Source: CBDDEC01 sp965198045
GTDB lineage: Bacteria > Chloroflexota > Dehalococcoidia > UBA2979
Reading direction: 5' to 3'
Length of the DNA: 64,000 nt
Assembly: GCA_965198045.1 (NCBI GenBank)
Contig: CBDAOL010000010.1
Span: forward strand, 124,001 to 188,000
Part shown: piece after piece, positions 33,619-41,958 of the stretch
Numbering within the stretch: the first letter of the stretch is position 1
Layout: each line of letters starts with the position of its first letter
The notes under the pieces: model-generated
The model's database searches: none
Told to the model about the DNA's origin: nothing
The model's input: only the letters and a program-made list of their open reading frames with translations
Program-made: the position numbers and the translations under genes

Positions 33619-34638
33619 ATGAAGGTCGCAGTCACTGGCGGCACCGGCTTCGTCGGCAGCCACGCGGTCGAGGCGCTCCTCGCCGCCGGCCACGATGTGC
33701 GCCTGCTCGTCCGCGACCCGGCGCGGCTCGCTCCCGCGCTCGATCCACTCGAGGTCGATGCGCCGGAAGACCTGGTAACGGGAGACGTCACCGACCCCGC
33801 GGCCATCGAGGCGCTCCTCGAGGGCTGTGATGCCGTTGTCCACTCCGCTTCCGTCTACTCCCTCGACACCCGCGACGCCGCCCGCATCCGCGCCACCAAC
33901 GTCGATGGGACGCGGCTGGTCATCGAGAGCGCTCGCCGGCTCGGCCTCGACCCCATCGTCCACATCTCCTCGGTGGCTGCGCTGATCCCGGCGCAGGAGC
34001 CCCTGACCGCCACGTCGCCGACCTCGGACGGCGGGGGGATCTACGGGCAGTCAAAGGCGGAGTCTGAACTCGTCGCCCGCGCTCACCAGGCGGAGGCTGC
34101 CCCGGTCGTGAGCGTCATGCCCGCCGGCGTCTGGGGGCCGCACGATCCCCACTTCGGCGAAAGCGCCCGCATCGCCTCGGACTTCCTGCGCGGCCAGACG
34201 AGGACGCTACCGCGCCATGCGTCGCTGTCGATCGTCGATGTCCGCGACGTGGCCGCGGTCATCGCCGGTACGATCGAGACAGGGCAGGGCCCCCGCAGTT
34301 ACCTCGCCGCGCCGCACCACGTCCCGCTGAGCGAGCTCTTCAGGCGCCTCGGCGAGCTCTGCGGACGCAACATCCGGTTCGTCAACCTGCCGAACGCCAC
34401 GATCTCTGCTTCGGTCGCGCCGCTCGGCCCGCTCCAGCGCATCCTGCCGTTCCGCCTCCCGATTCCCGCCGAGGGCGTGAGGATGAGCATGTCCTGGCCG
34501 CCCGGCGACAGCTCGCCTGCAGCCGAGGAGTTCGACATCCGCTGGCGGCCCCTCGAGGAGACGCTCGCGGACACGGTGACCGCGATGGTCCAGCATGGCC
34601 AATTGAGCGCGAAACACGCCGGCACGCTGGCCGAATGA
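33619..34638 (+). CDS. NAD-dependent epimerase/dehydratase (extended SDR)
   Basis: A 339-residue extended short-chain dehydrogenase. MKVAVTGGTGFVGSHAVEAL has the TGxxGxxG NAD(P) motif. VTGDVTDPAAIEALLEGCDA contains the acidic cofactor loop, then VHISSVAAL supplies the catalytic Ser/Thr region and GGGIYGQSKAESELVA gives the YxxxK pair. A C-terminal substrate domain with SLSIVDVRDVAAVI follows. Likely a 3-beta-HSD/dihydroflavonol reductase-like enzyme acting on a hydroxyl or keto group; the substrate is unknown. Confidence 0.9.
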   Translation: MKVAVTGGTGFVGSHAVEALLAAGHDVRLLVRDPARLAPALDPLEVDAPEDLVTGDVTDPAAIEALLEGCDAVVHSASVYSLDTRDAARIRATNVDGTRLVIESARRLGLDPIVHISSVAALIPAQEPLTATSPTSDGGGIYGQSKAESELVARAHQAEAAPVVSVMPAGVWGPHDPHFGESARIASDFLRGQTRTLPRHASLSIVDVRDVAAVIAGTIETGQGPRSYLAAPHHVPLSELFRRLGELCGRNIRFVNLPNATISASVAPLGPLQRILPFRLPIPAEGVRMSMSWPPGDSSPAAEEFDIRWRPLEETLADTVTAMVQHGQLSAKHAGTLAE

Positions 34639-34649
34639 GGCCGTTCGCG

Positions 34650-34853
34650 ACCCTGATCGCTTGAGGGGATCGCATAGGCTCCACGGACAGTGGGCCGGGG
34701 GTAGATCGGGCTGGCTAGCGGTCTAAAAGCGCCGCGTCGCACTTCCAGAGATCACCCACCCAGTTCATCTGCGCCGCAGTGGGCGGTGGTTCCACCCATC
34801 CTGTGCGGTTTCGGGCCCAGATCGTGATCGTGGTGCCTCTGTCGCCGACGTAG
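34650..34853. repeat. Long dispersed repeat, copy 2
   Basis: About 204 bp matching 11585-11792. Its right boundary coincides with the point where the Cas3 fragment begins, so recombination at this repeat may have truncated the CRISPR-associated locus. Confidence 0.75.
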
Positions 34854-35368
34854 TGGAGTGCGCCGGAGCCCTGCACGACATCGGGAAAGCCGACGAACGC
34901 TTCCAGCGGTGGCTCGATCCCGATGGGCAGCGAGACGGGCTGCTGGCCAAGTCCGGCACGCCGCGGCTGGAGCGGGAGACGACCCGCGCTGTGGCCGGAT
35001 GGCCCCGAGGAGGCCGCCATGAGGATCTGTCGGCCCGGCTGGTGCGCGCATGGCTGGAGCAGACCACCTGGGGCGAGCCATGGCAACGGGACCTGCTGCT
35101 CCACCTCGTGATCAGCCACCACGGCAAGGGCCGGCCGCTGGTGCCGCCGGCACGCGACGGTACCGCCTCGAAGGTGTCCGCTGTTGTGGAGGACGTCTCG
35201 GTCGAGGCATCGGCGGACCTATCCTGCGTTGACTGGAGCCAGCCTGGCCGCTTCCGGCGGCTCAACGACCATTTCGGCCCGTGGGGGCTGGCGTTGCTGG
35301 AAGCCATCGTGCGCCTTGCGGACCACGCCGTGTCCGCCGGCGCCGATGTGTCGCCGGAGGCGCGGTAA
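34843..35368 (+). pseudogene. cas3: Type I-G Cas3 fragment (C-terminal HD nuclease domain)
   Basis: The frame reads ADVVECAGALHDIGKADERF, QRWLDPDGQRDGLLAKSGTP, ARLVRAWLEQTTWGEPWQRD, LLLHLVISHHGKGRPLVPPA, then WGLALLEAIVRLADHAVSAG. HDxGK, HH(G) and AD(H) are HD-nuclease metal motifs of Cas3''. In type I-G (formerly I-U) systems the HD domain is at the Cas3 C-terminus, which fits an intact end (TAA 35366-35368) and a missing helicase. The stop overlaps the next ATG by one base. A GTG at 34853 could still start a separate HD protein. Confidence 0.7.
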
Positions 35369-36267
35369 TGATCGAGATGGCGTGCCCGGGCTGGCCAGCA
35401 TCGTGGGTCAACGCCTGGCTCGCGGCGGTTGGCGCCACCGTTCTCGACGAACGCATCCGGTTGCGCTGGACGACCGATGGTGAGCCCACGGCGGTGCTCT
35501 CGTCCGAGGCGCTCGATCCGGTGGGGGCCCTTGTCGAGTCCTGGCCCGATGCGGACTTCCTGTCCGACCTGCCGATCGCCGAGGACTGGGACGGCGCCGC
35601 CAGGCTGCAGCGGAAGGTTCCCCTCGATGCGTTCACGGCGCGCGCCCGGGCGGCGCGGAGCCACAGGCACGCGTGGACACTGTCATCAACCCTGACGGAC
35701 CTCTGCGTGGACGAAGCCGGCGACGTTGCGCATGCGCCGTTCGACCCCGCGGGTCCGGGCACGGTGAAGTGGCTCCATCACCGGCTGGTGAAGGTGCACA
35801 AGGCGGTGGAGCCGTCCGCGGCGCCAATCCAGAACTCGCTGCTGGGGCAGGCTGATCGCGTGAAAGACAACGGTCTGGGATTCGACCTGACGAGACTCGG
35901 CTCCCTGTCAGACGATTCCGAGAAATGGGTCGATCCGGTCGTCGAGGTGTTCGCGTTCTTCGGGCTCGCCCTCCTGCCGGTACGGGGTCAGGGGGTAGAC
36001 AGGCGGCTGAACCGCAACGCCGACGCGGCGGCCCACCAGCGAGGGTGGCGGCAGCTGGAAGCAGGCCGGGCGGTGCGCGCCTTCCACTGGCCGGCGTGGA
36101 GACAGCCTTTGGACGGTGATGGCATCGACGCGCTCCTCGACGTCTGGAACCCGGAGCGCAAGGACATGTGGCCGCGGGTCGGCGTCCATGCCGCGTGGCA
36201 GAGCGTCCCGTTCGGGCGCAGGGGCCCCGCGGACTCGACACGGGCATTCGGAGGCGTGCGGCTGTGA
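35368..36267 (+). CDS. Type I-G CRISPR-associated Cas3-extension (Csb3/GSU0052-like) protein
   Basis: A 299-residue protein beginning MIEMACPGWPASWVNAWLAA, overlapping the cas3 stop by one base (TAATG). Features include VDPVVEVFAFFGLALLPVRG, RGWRQLEAGRAVRAFHWPAW and a final HAAWQSVPFGRRG. This composition and its position directly after an HD-terminating cas3 match the Cas3-extension family of type I-G systems. No csb1, csb2, csx17, cas4-cas1 or repeat array follows; ParE comes 38 bp later on the other strand. Orphaned but intact. Confidence 0.6.
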   Translation: MIEMACPGWPASWVNAWLAAVGATVLDERIRLRWTTDGEPTAVLSSEALDPVGALVESWPDADFLSDLPIAEDWDGAARLQRKVPLDAFTARARAARSHRHAWTLSSTLTDLCVDEAGDVAHAPFDPAGPGTVKWLHHRLVKVHKAVEPSAAPIQNSLLGQADRVKDNGLGFDLTRLGSLSDDSEKWVDPVVEVFAFFGLALLPVRGQGVDRRLNRNADAAAHQRGWRQLEAGRAVRAFHWPAWRQPLDGDGIDALLDVWNPERKDMWPRVGVHAAWQSVPFGRRGPADSTRAFGGVRL

Positions 36268-36304
36268 ACCTCGTTCTCGGGCCAGTCGCGTGCGGCGCCG
36301 ATGA

Positions 36305-36634
36305 TCAGTCCTCGAGCGGCTCCCTCAGCCACGCCGGAATGTCCCGCGTCGCATGCAGGACCCTCCAGACATCGACGTCCGCCTCTCGCTCGACATAGAA
36401 GACCAGATACGGAAACCCCCTCACGACCCACGAGCGCAGGCCGGGGAGATCGAGTTCACGCTCATATCGGGGCGAACCGCTTGCAGGGTGCTCGCCCATA
36501 CGACGGAAGGCTTCTTCCAGCGCGTCGATGAAGCCTAGCGCAACCGCCGCTGGCGCCTCGGCCAGATAGTGCTCGACGGCCTCGTCGACATCGCGCCGCG
36601 CCTGGTCGCGAAGGACGACAGGTTTCCCGGTCAC
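36305..36634 (-). CDS. parE: ParE/RelE superfamily toxin
   Basis: About 109 residues from GTG at 36634: TGKPVVLRDQARRDVDEAVE, HYLAEAPAAVALGFIDALEE, PGLRSWVVRGFPYLVFYVER, VWRVLHATRDIPAWL. R..F.YLxFY..E...V..xRVLHxxRDxP is the ParE/RelE core strand set. The GTG lies one base after the antitoxin stop. It would inhibit gyrase or cleave mRNA; ParD-type antitoxin pairing favours ParE. Confidence 0.88.
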   Translation of the reverse strand: MTGKPVVLRDQARRDVDEAVEHYLAEAPAAVALGFIDALEEAFRRMGEHPASGSPRYERELDLPGLRSWVVRGFPYLVFYVEREADVDVWRVLHATRDIPAWLREPLED

Positions 36635-36635
36635 C

Positions 36636-36869
36636 CTAACCGGCTTCGCGGACCCGATCGCGAAGCCGACCGAAGTAGTCCGCATTGGCGGTGACCGACG
36701 GCGGCGATGCCCCGCCTTCGAGGAGCAGGCCGCGCAGGTGCCGGCGATCCTGGTCCTTGCGGATCAACTCGCGGACGTACTCGCTTGACGAGCTGTAGCC
36801 GCGGCCGCTGACCTGCTGGTCCACGAAGGACTTGAGATCCTCGGGGAGCGATATGTTCATCGTGCTCAT
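36636..36869 (-). CDS. parD: ParD-type (ribbon-helix-helix) antitoxin
   Basis: 77 residues: MSTMNISLPEDLKSFVDQQV, SGRGYSSSSEYVRELIRKDQ, then a C-terminal tail that would wrap the toxin. The MNISLPxxLxxFVxxQVxxGxYxSxSEYVRxLIR pattern is classical ParD. It precedes the toxin in an operon and should autorepress through the adjacent direct repeats. Confidence 0.93.
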   Translation of the reverse strand: MSTMNISLPEDLKSFVDQQVSGRGYSSSSEYVRELIRKDQDRRHLRGLLLEGGASPPSVTANADYFGRLRDRVREAG

Positions 36870-36887
36870 GCCGCAACGCTAACCGGA

Positions 36888-36904
36888 TTGGCAAAGTTTG
36901 GCAA
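36888..36904. promoter_or_regulatory. Probable ParD operator
   Basis: Two direct TTGGCAA repeats (36888-36894 and 36898-36904) spaced one helical turn apart, 18 bp upstream of the parD start. Read on the minus strand, TTGCCA could be a -35 hexamer. This is the usual position for ribbon-helix-helix autorepression. Confidence 0.5.
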
Positions 36905-36928
36905 GATGGCGCGGTCTCCCGGTCCGCC

Positions 36929-37156
36929 GTGACCATCTTCGAGTTGCGCGCTCCGTGGTCAGGTGACACGGACCGCTCATGGACACGCGGGCCGGTCGCG
37001 CAGTTCCGCTATGATGACGACTCGTTGCGCTGGACGCTCTACTGGCGAGATCGCGATCAGCGCTGGTTTGAGTACGATCGCATCGAACCTTCGGTTGAAC
37101 TCGCCGACCTGCTTGAAGAGGTGAACGCTGATCCCGCTGGGATCTTCTGGGGCTAG
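36929..37156 (+). CDS. DUF3024 family protein
   Basis: 75 residues: MTIFELRAPWSGDTDRSWTR, GPVAQFRYDDDSLRWTLYWR, RWFEYDRIEPSVELADLLEE, ending DPAGIFWG. The APWxG...RxPxAxFRY...WxLYWRDRxxRW...DPxGIFWG pattern fits this small family. Function unknown. Divergent from parDE and followed 30 bp later by another small gene on the same strand. Confidence 0.75.
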   Translation: MTIFELRAPWSGDTDRSWTRGPVAQFRYDDDSLRWTLYWRDRDQRWFEYDRIEPSVELADLLEEVNADPAGIFWG

Positions 37157-37186
37157 TAGCGGGCGCATCGCAAGGGGTGGAATTGC

Positions 37187-37441
37187 ATGCCCAAGTTCAC
37201 GAAGCTCGATCCGAATGACGTGCAGATCGGCCGAGGACGCTCCGCGCACGAAGCTCGACAATCCTATCGGGATGCGCTGACCAGCGGCGACGCCGGGCGC
37301 ATCCAACTGGATCGCGGGGATGTGGCATCGACGGTGAAGCGGCACCTGTCGCTGGCGGCGCAAGACGTAGGCACGAAGGTCCGGTCGTCCTGGGAGGACC
37401 CGCGCCAGCGCGTGCTGCTCTGGAAGAAGGTCGGGGCCTAA
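37187..37441 (+). CDS. Small conserved hypothetical protein
   Basis: 84 residues starting MPKFTKLDPNDVQIGRGRSA, with SYRDALTSGDAGRIQLDRGD and TVKRHLSLAAQDVGTKVRSS ending LLWKKVGA. Basic and probably DNA/RNA-associated, but no named domain. Tight spacing with the DUF3024 gene suggests a small operon. Confidence 0.65.
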   Translation: MPKFTKLDPNDVQIGRGRSAHEARQSYRDALTSGDAGRIQLDRGDVASTVKRHLSLAAQDVGTKVRSSWEDPRQRVLLWKKVGA

Positions 37442-37473
37442 GAGGCCACGCAAATCGCTCACAGGGCGCAACG

Positions 37474-37630
37474 GTGATGAGGAGCAAACGGGTGTCCGAC
37501 GCAAAGTTCGGTGTTTCCATCCAGGCGCGCAACGCGGCGGACGCCGTTCTGCAGATTCAGCAAGCCGAGGCGGCCGGCATCGTGGCCGCCTGGTCGACGA
37601 TCGGTGGCGCCGGCGGAGACGATCCGCTCC
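37474..37630 (+). pseudogene. LLM-class oxidoreductase N-terminal fragment
   Basis: ATG at 37474 gives MRSKRVSDAKFGVSIQARNA, ADAVLQIQQAEAAGIVAAWS, TIGGAGGDDPLPTF. This matches the first helix-strand unit of a luciferase-like protein (AEAAGxxAAWxTxGGAGGD). Similarity ends near 37630. Confidence 0.6.
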
Positions 37631-38097
37631 CCACGTTCCTGCCGAGCGGCGGGTCTTCGTCTTGGGCGAATTGCGGACGATCTGCTTTCTGAGCAGAGTG
37701 TCCGTCCCCTCGGGCGCCGCTGGACTCGTCCAGGTCGGCTGCCGAGCAGCGCTGCCCGGAGAAGGCGGCGCGACCAACGTCTGGTCCGGCACCGCCCGGC
37801 CGTCGTTGCCGGCCACACGCATCGTGCGCTTCGCAGCGTCGATCGGCGAATCGGCGCGTACCTCGACGCTGCACGTGCCCGCGCGTCCGCACGATGTTGG
37901 GGTCGCTCAGGCTGTCGGAGCTTGTCCACAGAACGTGGTGCCTGCGACCGTCGCCTCAGTCGCGGCGTCTCGTTGAATGCCCCGAGGAGCTGCAACGTGA
38001 CGACCCTCTTCGTCAGGCTGGCCGACCCCGACCGCACGCGGACGTACGCCCTGCCTCCGGGATGCGGCGCGTGGCGCGTGGGCGCCTGCGAGTGACG
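37631..38097. other. Interval without assignable gene
   Basis: Several short frames are open, but none shows a recognisable domain or ribosome-binding site. Probably gene debris. Confidence 0.4.
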
Positions 38098-38811
38098 ATG
38101 AGCGGGCGCCCTGGGCCGATCTGGAGGATACCGCTCGCCGTGGGAGCGGCCTTCGCGGCATTGGTCCTGGTCGGCTGCGAGTCTCTGTTTCCCGACGTCG
38201 AGGACTGGATCGCCGACTCCGAGACGCTCGCACGGCGCTTCGACGCGCGCCTGGGGGACCTGCAGGAGTGCCTGGAGGAGGACGACTGCGGCGAGGTGCT
38301 CGACTCGGAGGAGAGCGTCTTCGCCATGTGCTCGTGGGTGGGGTCGCGCGGCGAGCTTGCACCGGAGCGCTTCGAGGCGGCGGAGTGGCGGCGGTTCGAC
38401 GGGCTCTGTGAGGGTCTGGAAGGGGTGTTGGCGATGCCGAGCGCTGACGCGCTCCGGCGCATCGAGGAGTTGCGGGTGGAGACGGACCGGATCAGCGAGG
38501 GAATCCGAGACGACATTGAACCCCGGGAGCGGGAAGGATCACCTTCGGCCGTTCGCCCTCGCTCTACTACCGAGACGCCCTGCGACTCGCTCAGGCGTCA
38601 CTTCACCGTCGCGCCGCCGGTGTACGGCGTGGACCCGACGGCGACCCCGCTCGAAGCCTCTACTCTTGCTCACTCAGCATGCCCAATATCGCTTGACTTG
38701 CAAGGCGCATCAGAGCGTCCATCGACTCCACGCCCTGACGACCCTGGGGATGCGGATGACGACGGGACTCTCAGAGCAGATCGAGCTCTACCTGCGCCGC
38801 TGCGAGGTTGA
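38098..38811 (+). CDS. Putative lipoprotein, C-terminus possibly replaced
   Basis: MSGRPGPIWRIPLAVGAAFA followed by ALVLVGCESLFPDVEDWIAD gives a signal peptide with lipobox LVGC. An acidic helical region follows (RFDARLGDLQECLEEDDCGE, RRIEELRVETDRISEGIRDD) with a few cysteines. After about residue 145 (38530) composition changes to low-complexity Pro/Thr-rich sequence that overlaps the integrase start in another frame, so the natural end was probably lost at an integration junction. Confidence 0.5.
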   Translation: MSGRPGPIWRIPLAVGAAFAALVLVGCESLFPDVEDWIADSETLARRFDARLGDLQECLEEDDCGEVLDSEESVFAMCSWVGSRGELAPERFEAAEWRRFDGLCEGLEGVLAMPSADALRRIEELRVETDRISEGIRDDIEPREREGSPSAVRPRSTTETPCDSLRRHFTVAPPVYGVDPTATPLEASTLAHSACPISLDLQGASERPSTPRPDDPGDADDDGTLRADRALPAPLRG

Positions 38812-39670
38812 GGGCAAGTCACCGAATACGGTGCGTGCTTACGCCCACACCCTGCGCCGGTTCGCCATCGGTGTCGGGGACATCGCGACCACCGCCGTCG
38901 CACAGGAGCAGCTTTACGACTACCTCGCCCGGTTCACTGACCGCTCGCTCGAGACGCGGCACCGCTACTTCCGCGAGATCCGCTGCTTCTTCAACTGGTT
39001 GGTCGCCACCGATCGACTGGAGCGCAACCCCTTCCAGGGGATGCGGAACGTGCGGCTGCCCAGCCGAATCGTCCAGCCGTTCACGCCTGAAGAAATCGGC
39101 GCCCTGCTTGCGGCCACATCACCCACGCCTGTCGGTCAGCGCGATCGTGCGCTGCTGATGACCCTGCTCGATACCGGGGCACGCTGCTCTGAGACTGTCC
39201 GGCTGCAGCTGGCCGATGTCGACCTCGAAGAGGGCCGCATGCGGATCCTCCACGGCAAGGGCAACAAACAGCGCGTGGTGCCCTTCGCGGGGCGGTGCGG
39301 CGGCGAGCTCGAGCGCTACCTTGAGGAGCGTGGCCTGTCGCCAGGGCCACTCTTCATTGGTGGTAACGGCATCGGCGAACTTCAGGGGTTGCAGCCGCTG
39401 GGCGTGAACGGACTCAAGCAGATGCTGCGACGCCTCGGGGCACGAGCCGGCGTGCCCAAGGTCCATGCCCATCGCTTCCGGCACACCTTCGCGACGTGGG
39501 CGATCAGCCACGACGCACGGGAGCTCGACGTGCAGTACCTGCTGGGCCACTCCTCGCCTGACATGGTGCGTCGTTACAGCTCGTCCTACCGTTCCGAGCA
39601 GGCCGCGACGCGCCATTACGCGTTCTCGCCTGGTGACCAGATGCTCGCGGAGGGCTCGACTAAGCCCTGA
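38750..39670 (+). CDS. Tyrosine recombinase/integrase (XerC/D-like)
   Basis: About 306 residues. The SAM-like core-binding domain (LYLRRCEVEGKSPNTVRAYA, HTLRRFAIGVGDIATTAVAQ) precedes the catalytic domain with all six residues visible: Arg in DTGARCSETVRL, Lys in LHGKGNKQRVVPF, HRFRHTFATW (HxxR), LLGHSSPDMV (His) and RRYSS (nucleophile Tyr). Full length, unlike its relatives at 29402 and 53439. A tRNA-Gly 3' fragment lies 65 bp after its stop, as for site-specific integrases of genomic islands. Confidence 0.93.
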   Translation: MRMTTGLSEQIELYLRRCEVEGKSPNTVRAYAHTLRRFAIGVGDIATTAVAQEQLYDYLARFTDRSLETRHRYFREIRCFFNWLVATDRLERNPFQGMRNVRLPSRIVQPFTPEEIGALLAATSPTPVGQRDRALLMTLLDTGARCSETVRLQLADVDLEEGRMRILHGKGNKQRVVPFAGRCGGELERYLEERGLSPGPLFIGGNGIGELQGLQPLGVNGLKQMLRRLGARAGVPKVHAHRFRHTFATWAISHDARELDVQYLLGHSSPDMVRRYSSSYRSEQAATRHYAFSPGDQMLAEGSTKP

Positions 39671-39734
39671 TTTCACCGACACGGTACCGACACTCCACCG
39701 ACACTCGGATCCGAGGAGCAGCCAGTCGGCGTTC

Positions 39735-39779
39735 TTCCCAAGCAGAGGGTCGAGGGTTCGAATCCCTTCTCCCGCTCCA
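39735..39779 (+). tRNA. tRNA-Gly (CCC) 3' fragment, probable attachment site
   Basis: ttcccaa (anticodon loop), gcaga, gggtc variable loop, T arm gaggg-ttcgaat-ccctt, acceptor ctcccgc, discriminator t, CCA at 39777-39779. The acceptor strand would pair with GCGGGAG, as in tRNA-Gly. The 5' half is missing, so it is an att-type remnant rather than a gene. Confidence 0.7.
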
Positions 39780-39955
39780 ACTTCGCCACCGTGGCCGTGT
39801 GAGGTTCCGGTAGCTAGGCGACACCCTGGCGCCGGTACCTGCACGACACTTCGCAGACGCGGCTCCGGTAGCCGGGCGACACTTGGCTGCTCTTCCTGGT
39901 CCTGCTCGATGGCCCCTCCCGGTGGACGATCCCGTCCGCAGCGGAGGAGGCCGCC

Positions 39956-40063
39956 ATGCTGGTGGAGTTGGGGCTCGTGGAACAGCGGTATCGGGCGGTG
40001 CTCGAGGTACTCGACGGAGCCGCGAGCGTCACCGACGTGGAGGTGACAGAAAGTGACACCTAA
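39956..40063 (+). pseudogene. IS481-type transposase N-terminal stub
   Basis: MLVELGLVEQRYRAVLEVLD, GAASVTDVEVTESDT then TAA. (E)xRYxAVLEVLxxGAxVTDVA is the start of the helix-turn-helix of IS481-like transposases. Two close gtgacacctaa(a/c)aagg motifs at 40054 and 40079 may be duplicated IS ends. Confidence 0.55.
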
Positions 40064-40108
40064 AAAGGGGGGAGAAAAAGTGACACCTAACAAGGGGCGA
40101 CGCCCCGT

Positions 40109-40843
40109 CTGGGAGAGTGCGCCGTCATCGTCGCCTCGATCACCGACCTCGAGCGGCTGCACGCTACGACCGGCGCCGGTCCGCTCTTCGCGATCATGTC
40201 GCGCGAGCGCGCCAAGCTCTCCTACCGCTGGCAGCCGGCCATCGTGGAGCGCTGGGCGACCGTGCGCGGCAGGCTCGTGCGCCACGAGGAGACGGGCGAG
40301 CCGTTCCGGGTGCCGTGCTGCCCGGACTGCCACGCGCAGATCGTCGACAAGGACGGCGTGCCGCTGCTCGGCCGTGACCTCGCCCACCGCAAGTGGACCT
40401 GCGGCGAGTGCGGCTCCCCGCTCTGGCAGGCCGACCGCACCGGCCCGAAGCGCTACCCGCTCGCCGACTACGTGAAGCACCGCATGAAGGGCTTCTTCGA
40501 GCTGCTGGTAGGAGACGAAGTGCACGAGTACAAGGGCCGCGGCTCCGCCCAGGGCATCGCCGCCGGCGTTCTCGCCGACGCCTGCGGCAAGTCGCTCAGC
40601 CTCTCGGGCACGCTCATGGGCGGCTACTCCTCGACGCTCTCCCACCTGCTCTACTGGTTCAGCCCGGAGATCCGCACGGAGTTCGGGCGCTCCGAGGAGG
40701 GCCGCTGGATCGAGCGCTACGGCTTCGTCGAGCACACCGTGGGCCGCGACGACGGCGAGTCGCTTGAGGACGGGCGCCTCGAGAGCGTTCCCGGGGCCCG
40801 AGCGGCGCCCGTGACCCCGGCCCGAGCCGCCTGCTGGGGGTGA
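40109..40843 (+). pseudogene. DExH helicase fragment of ICE/plasmid type
   Basis: The frame reads CAVIVASITDLERLHATTGA, GPLFAIMSRERAKLSYRWQP, a zinc-binding CCPDCHAQIVDKDG...CGECG segment, then LLVGDEVHEYKGRGSAQGIA (DEVH Walker B) and LSLSGTLMGGYSSTLSHLLY (motif III SGT). Walker A and the second RecA domain are missing. Helicases with this DEVHEYK pattern occur on integrative elements, as far as I recall. Both ends are truncated. Confidence 0.6.
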
Positions 40844-40960
40844 GCGGCGGCCTCCATGGATGTGCCGCGCCCCTGCCGAATCCGGTCCTCGCCGCGATGT
40901 ACGTGAGCCGAGGGCCGCGGTACGGCCTTCAGACGCGGCGGGAGCAACCGAGAAGGACCG

Positions 40961-41467
40961 TCAGCGGCACGACACCACAAGCGCGATACCCTCGGCATCA
41001 GCCTCCGACGTGTCGGGCATGCGGTGTACGAGCAGAGTCCTGAAGTTGGAGTCGTCGTAGTCCCAGCGTTCGATGGCGTCCGGGTCCGTGTTCGCGGGAC
41101 AGAACAGACCCGCTGCGATGGCATCAAGCACGGGTTTGGCGAAGTTCTCGACGTCGAGCGCTTGCGTACCGTGGTTCCGGCTCGGCCACTGGAAGCGCAG
41201 CGCGAGCGAGACCGCGTACTCGCAGGTCGGGTCCCAGGGACGGTCTCCCCGGGCGAGCTTAACGCTCGAGGCCACTCTCACCTTCCAGTTCCGCTGTGTG
41301 GTCTTCCCGGTCGGCGAGGTTGTAATCGAGTTGATGATCGTCCCCTGAACGCGAACCGCGAGTGGGTCGCGCGCCGGCTCGCGGAAGACAACCGCGGGCA
41401 CCTGCCAGTCCCGGACATCCATGAGCTCGTACGCCAGGCCGGGGCGTGCAGTCACGTCCTGCTCCAT
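40961..41467 (-). CDS. RusA-like Holliday junction resolvase
   Basis: 168 residues: MEQDVTARPGLAYELMDVRD, FREPARDPLAVRVQGTIINS, then ALDVENFAKPVLDAIAAGLF and DDSNFRTLLVHRMPDTSEAD. The (D)xENFxKPVLDAI acidic motif followed by DDS and a basic strand resembles RusA, whose paired Asp residues bind metal. It lies among helicase and integrase remnants, fitting a phage/ICE origin. A start 15 bases upstream is also possible. Confidence 0.55.
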   Translation of the reverse strand: MEQDVTARPGLAYELMDVRDWQVPAVVFREPARDPLAVRVQGTIINSITTSPTGKTTQRNWKVRVASSVKLARGDRPWDPTCEYAVSLALRFQWPSRNHGTQALDVENFAKPVLDAIAAGLFCPANTDPDAIERWDYDDSNFRTLLVHRMPDTSEADAEGIALVVSCR

Positions 41468-41958
41468 CCCGCGTGCGGCCACAGGCTACTCCCCCGTGCT
41501 CCTCGGCGGCGCGATCACCACCGGGGTACGTCACGGATCTCCTGCGCCGCACGGCTGGGGCCGCGCATGTCCTGGTCCTGTAGCACGTGCCCGCCGCTCC
41601 TCTCGCGTGTTGTCGTTCGTTTCCCGGTTCCGCTGTCTCGTTCCCTACCGGCACATCGCTCCGCTCCTTCGTCTCTCCTGAGCGCGACCGCCGGCCGCGC
41701 CGCTGGTGTTCTCGTTGTGGTCGCGCGCTACTCGCTGCTGCTCCGTGGGGCGCCGCCACCCGCGCCGGCGCCGCCCGCGGAGGGGGTGGCCATCTCCGCG
41801 GGCGAGCGCACGCCCGACGATCTCGCCGGGAGTTGCATTCGTTCCCATATGCAGGGGCTTCCGTGTTCGCCGTGCATCCCAAGCCGCGAATACCTACCAT
41901 GTCCCGCAAAAGGCACGGGCGCTGAGATCAGAAGTGGCTGGCTGCGGGAGATACGTGC
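41468..41958. other. Interval between RusA-like gene and helicase chimera
   Basis: About 490 bp with several overlapping open frames of biased composition but no recognised domain or ribosome-binding site. Confidence 0.4.

Noticed and set aside
40961..41482. Reading the RusA-like gene as a CRISPR Cas6 or nuclease
   Set aside because: The acidic ENFAKPVLDAI motif fits RusA better and no Gly-rich Cas6 loop is present.
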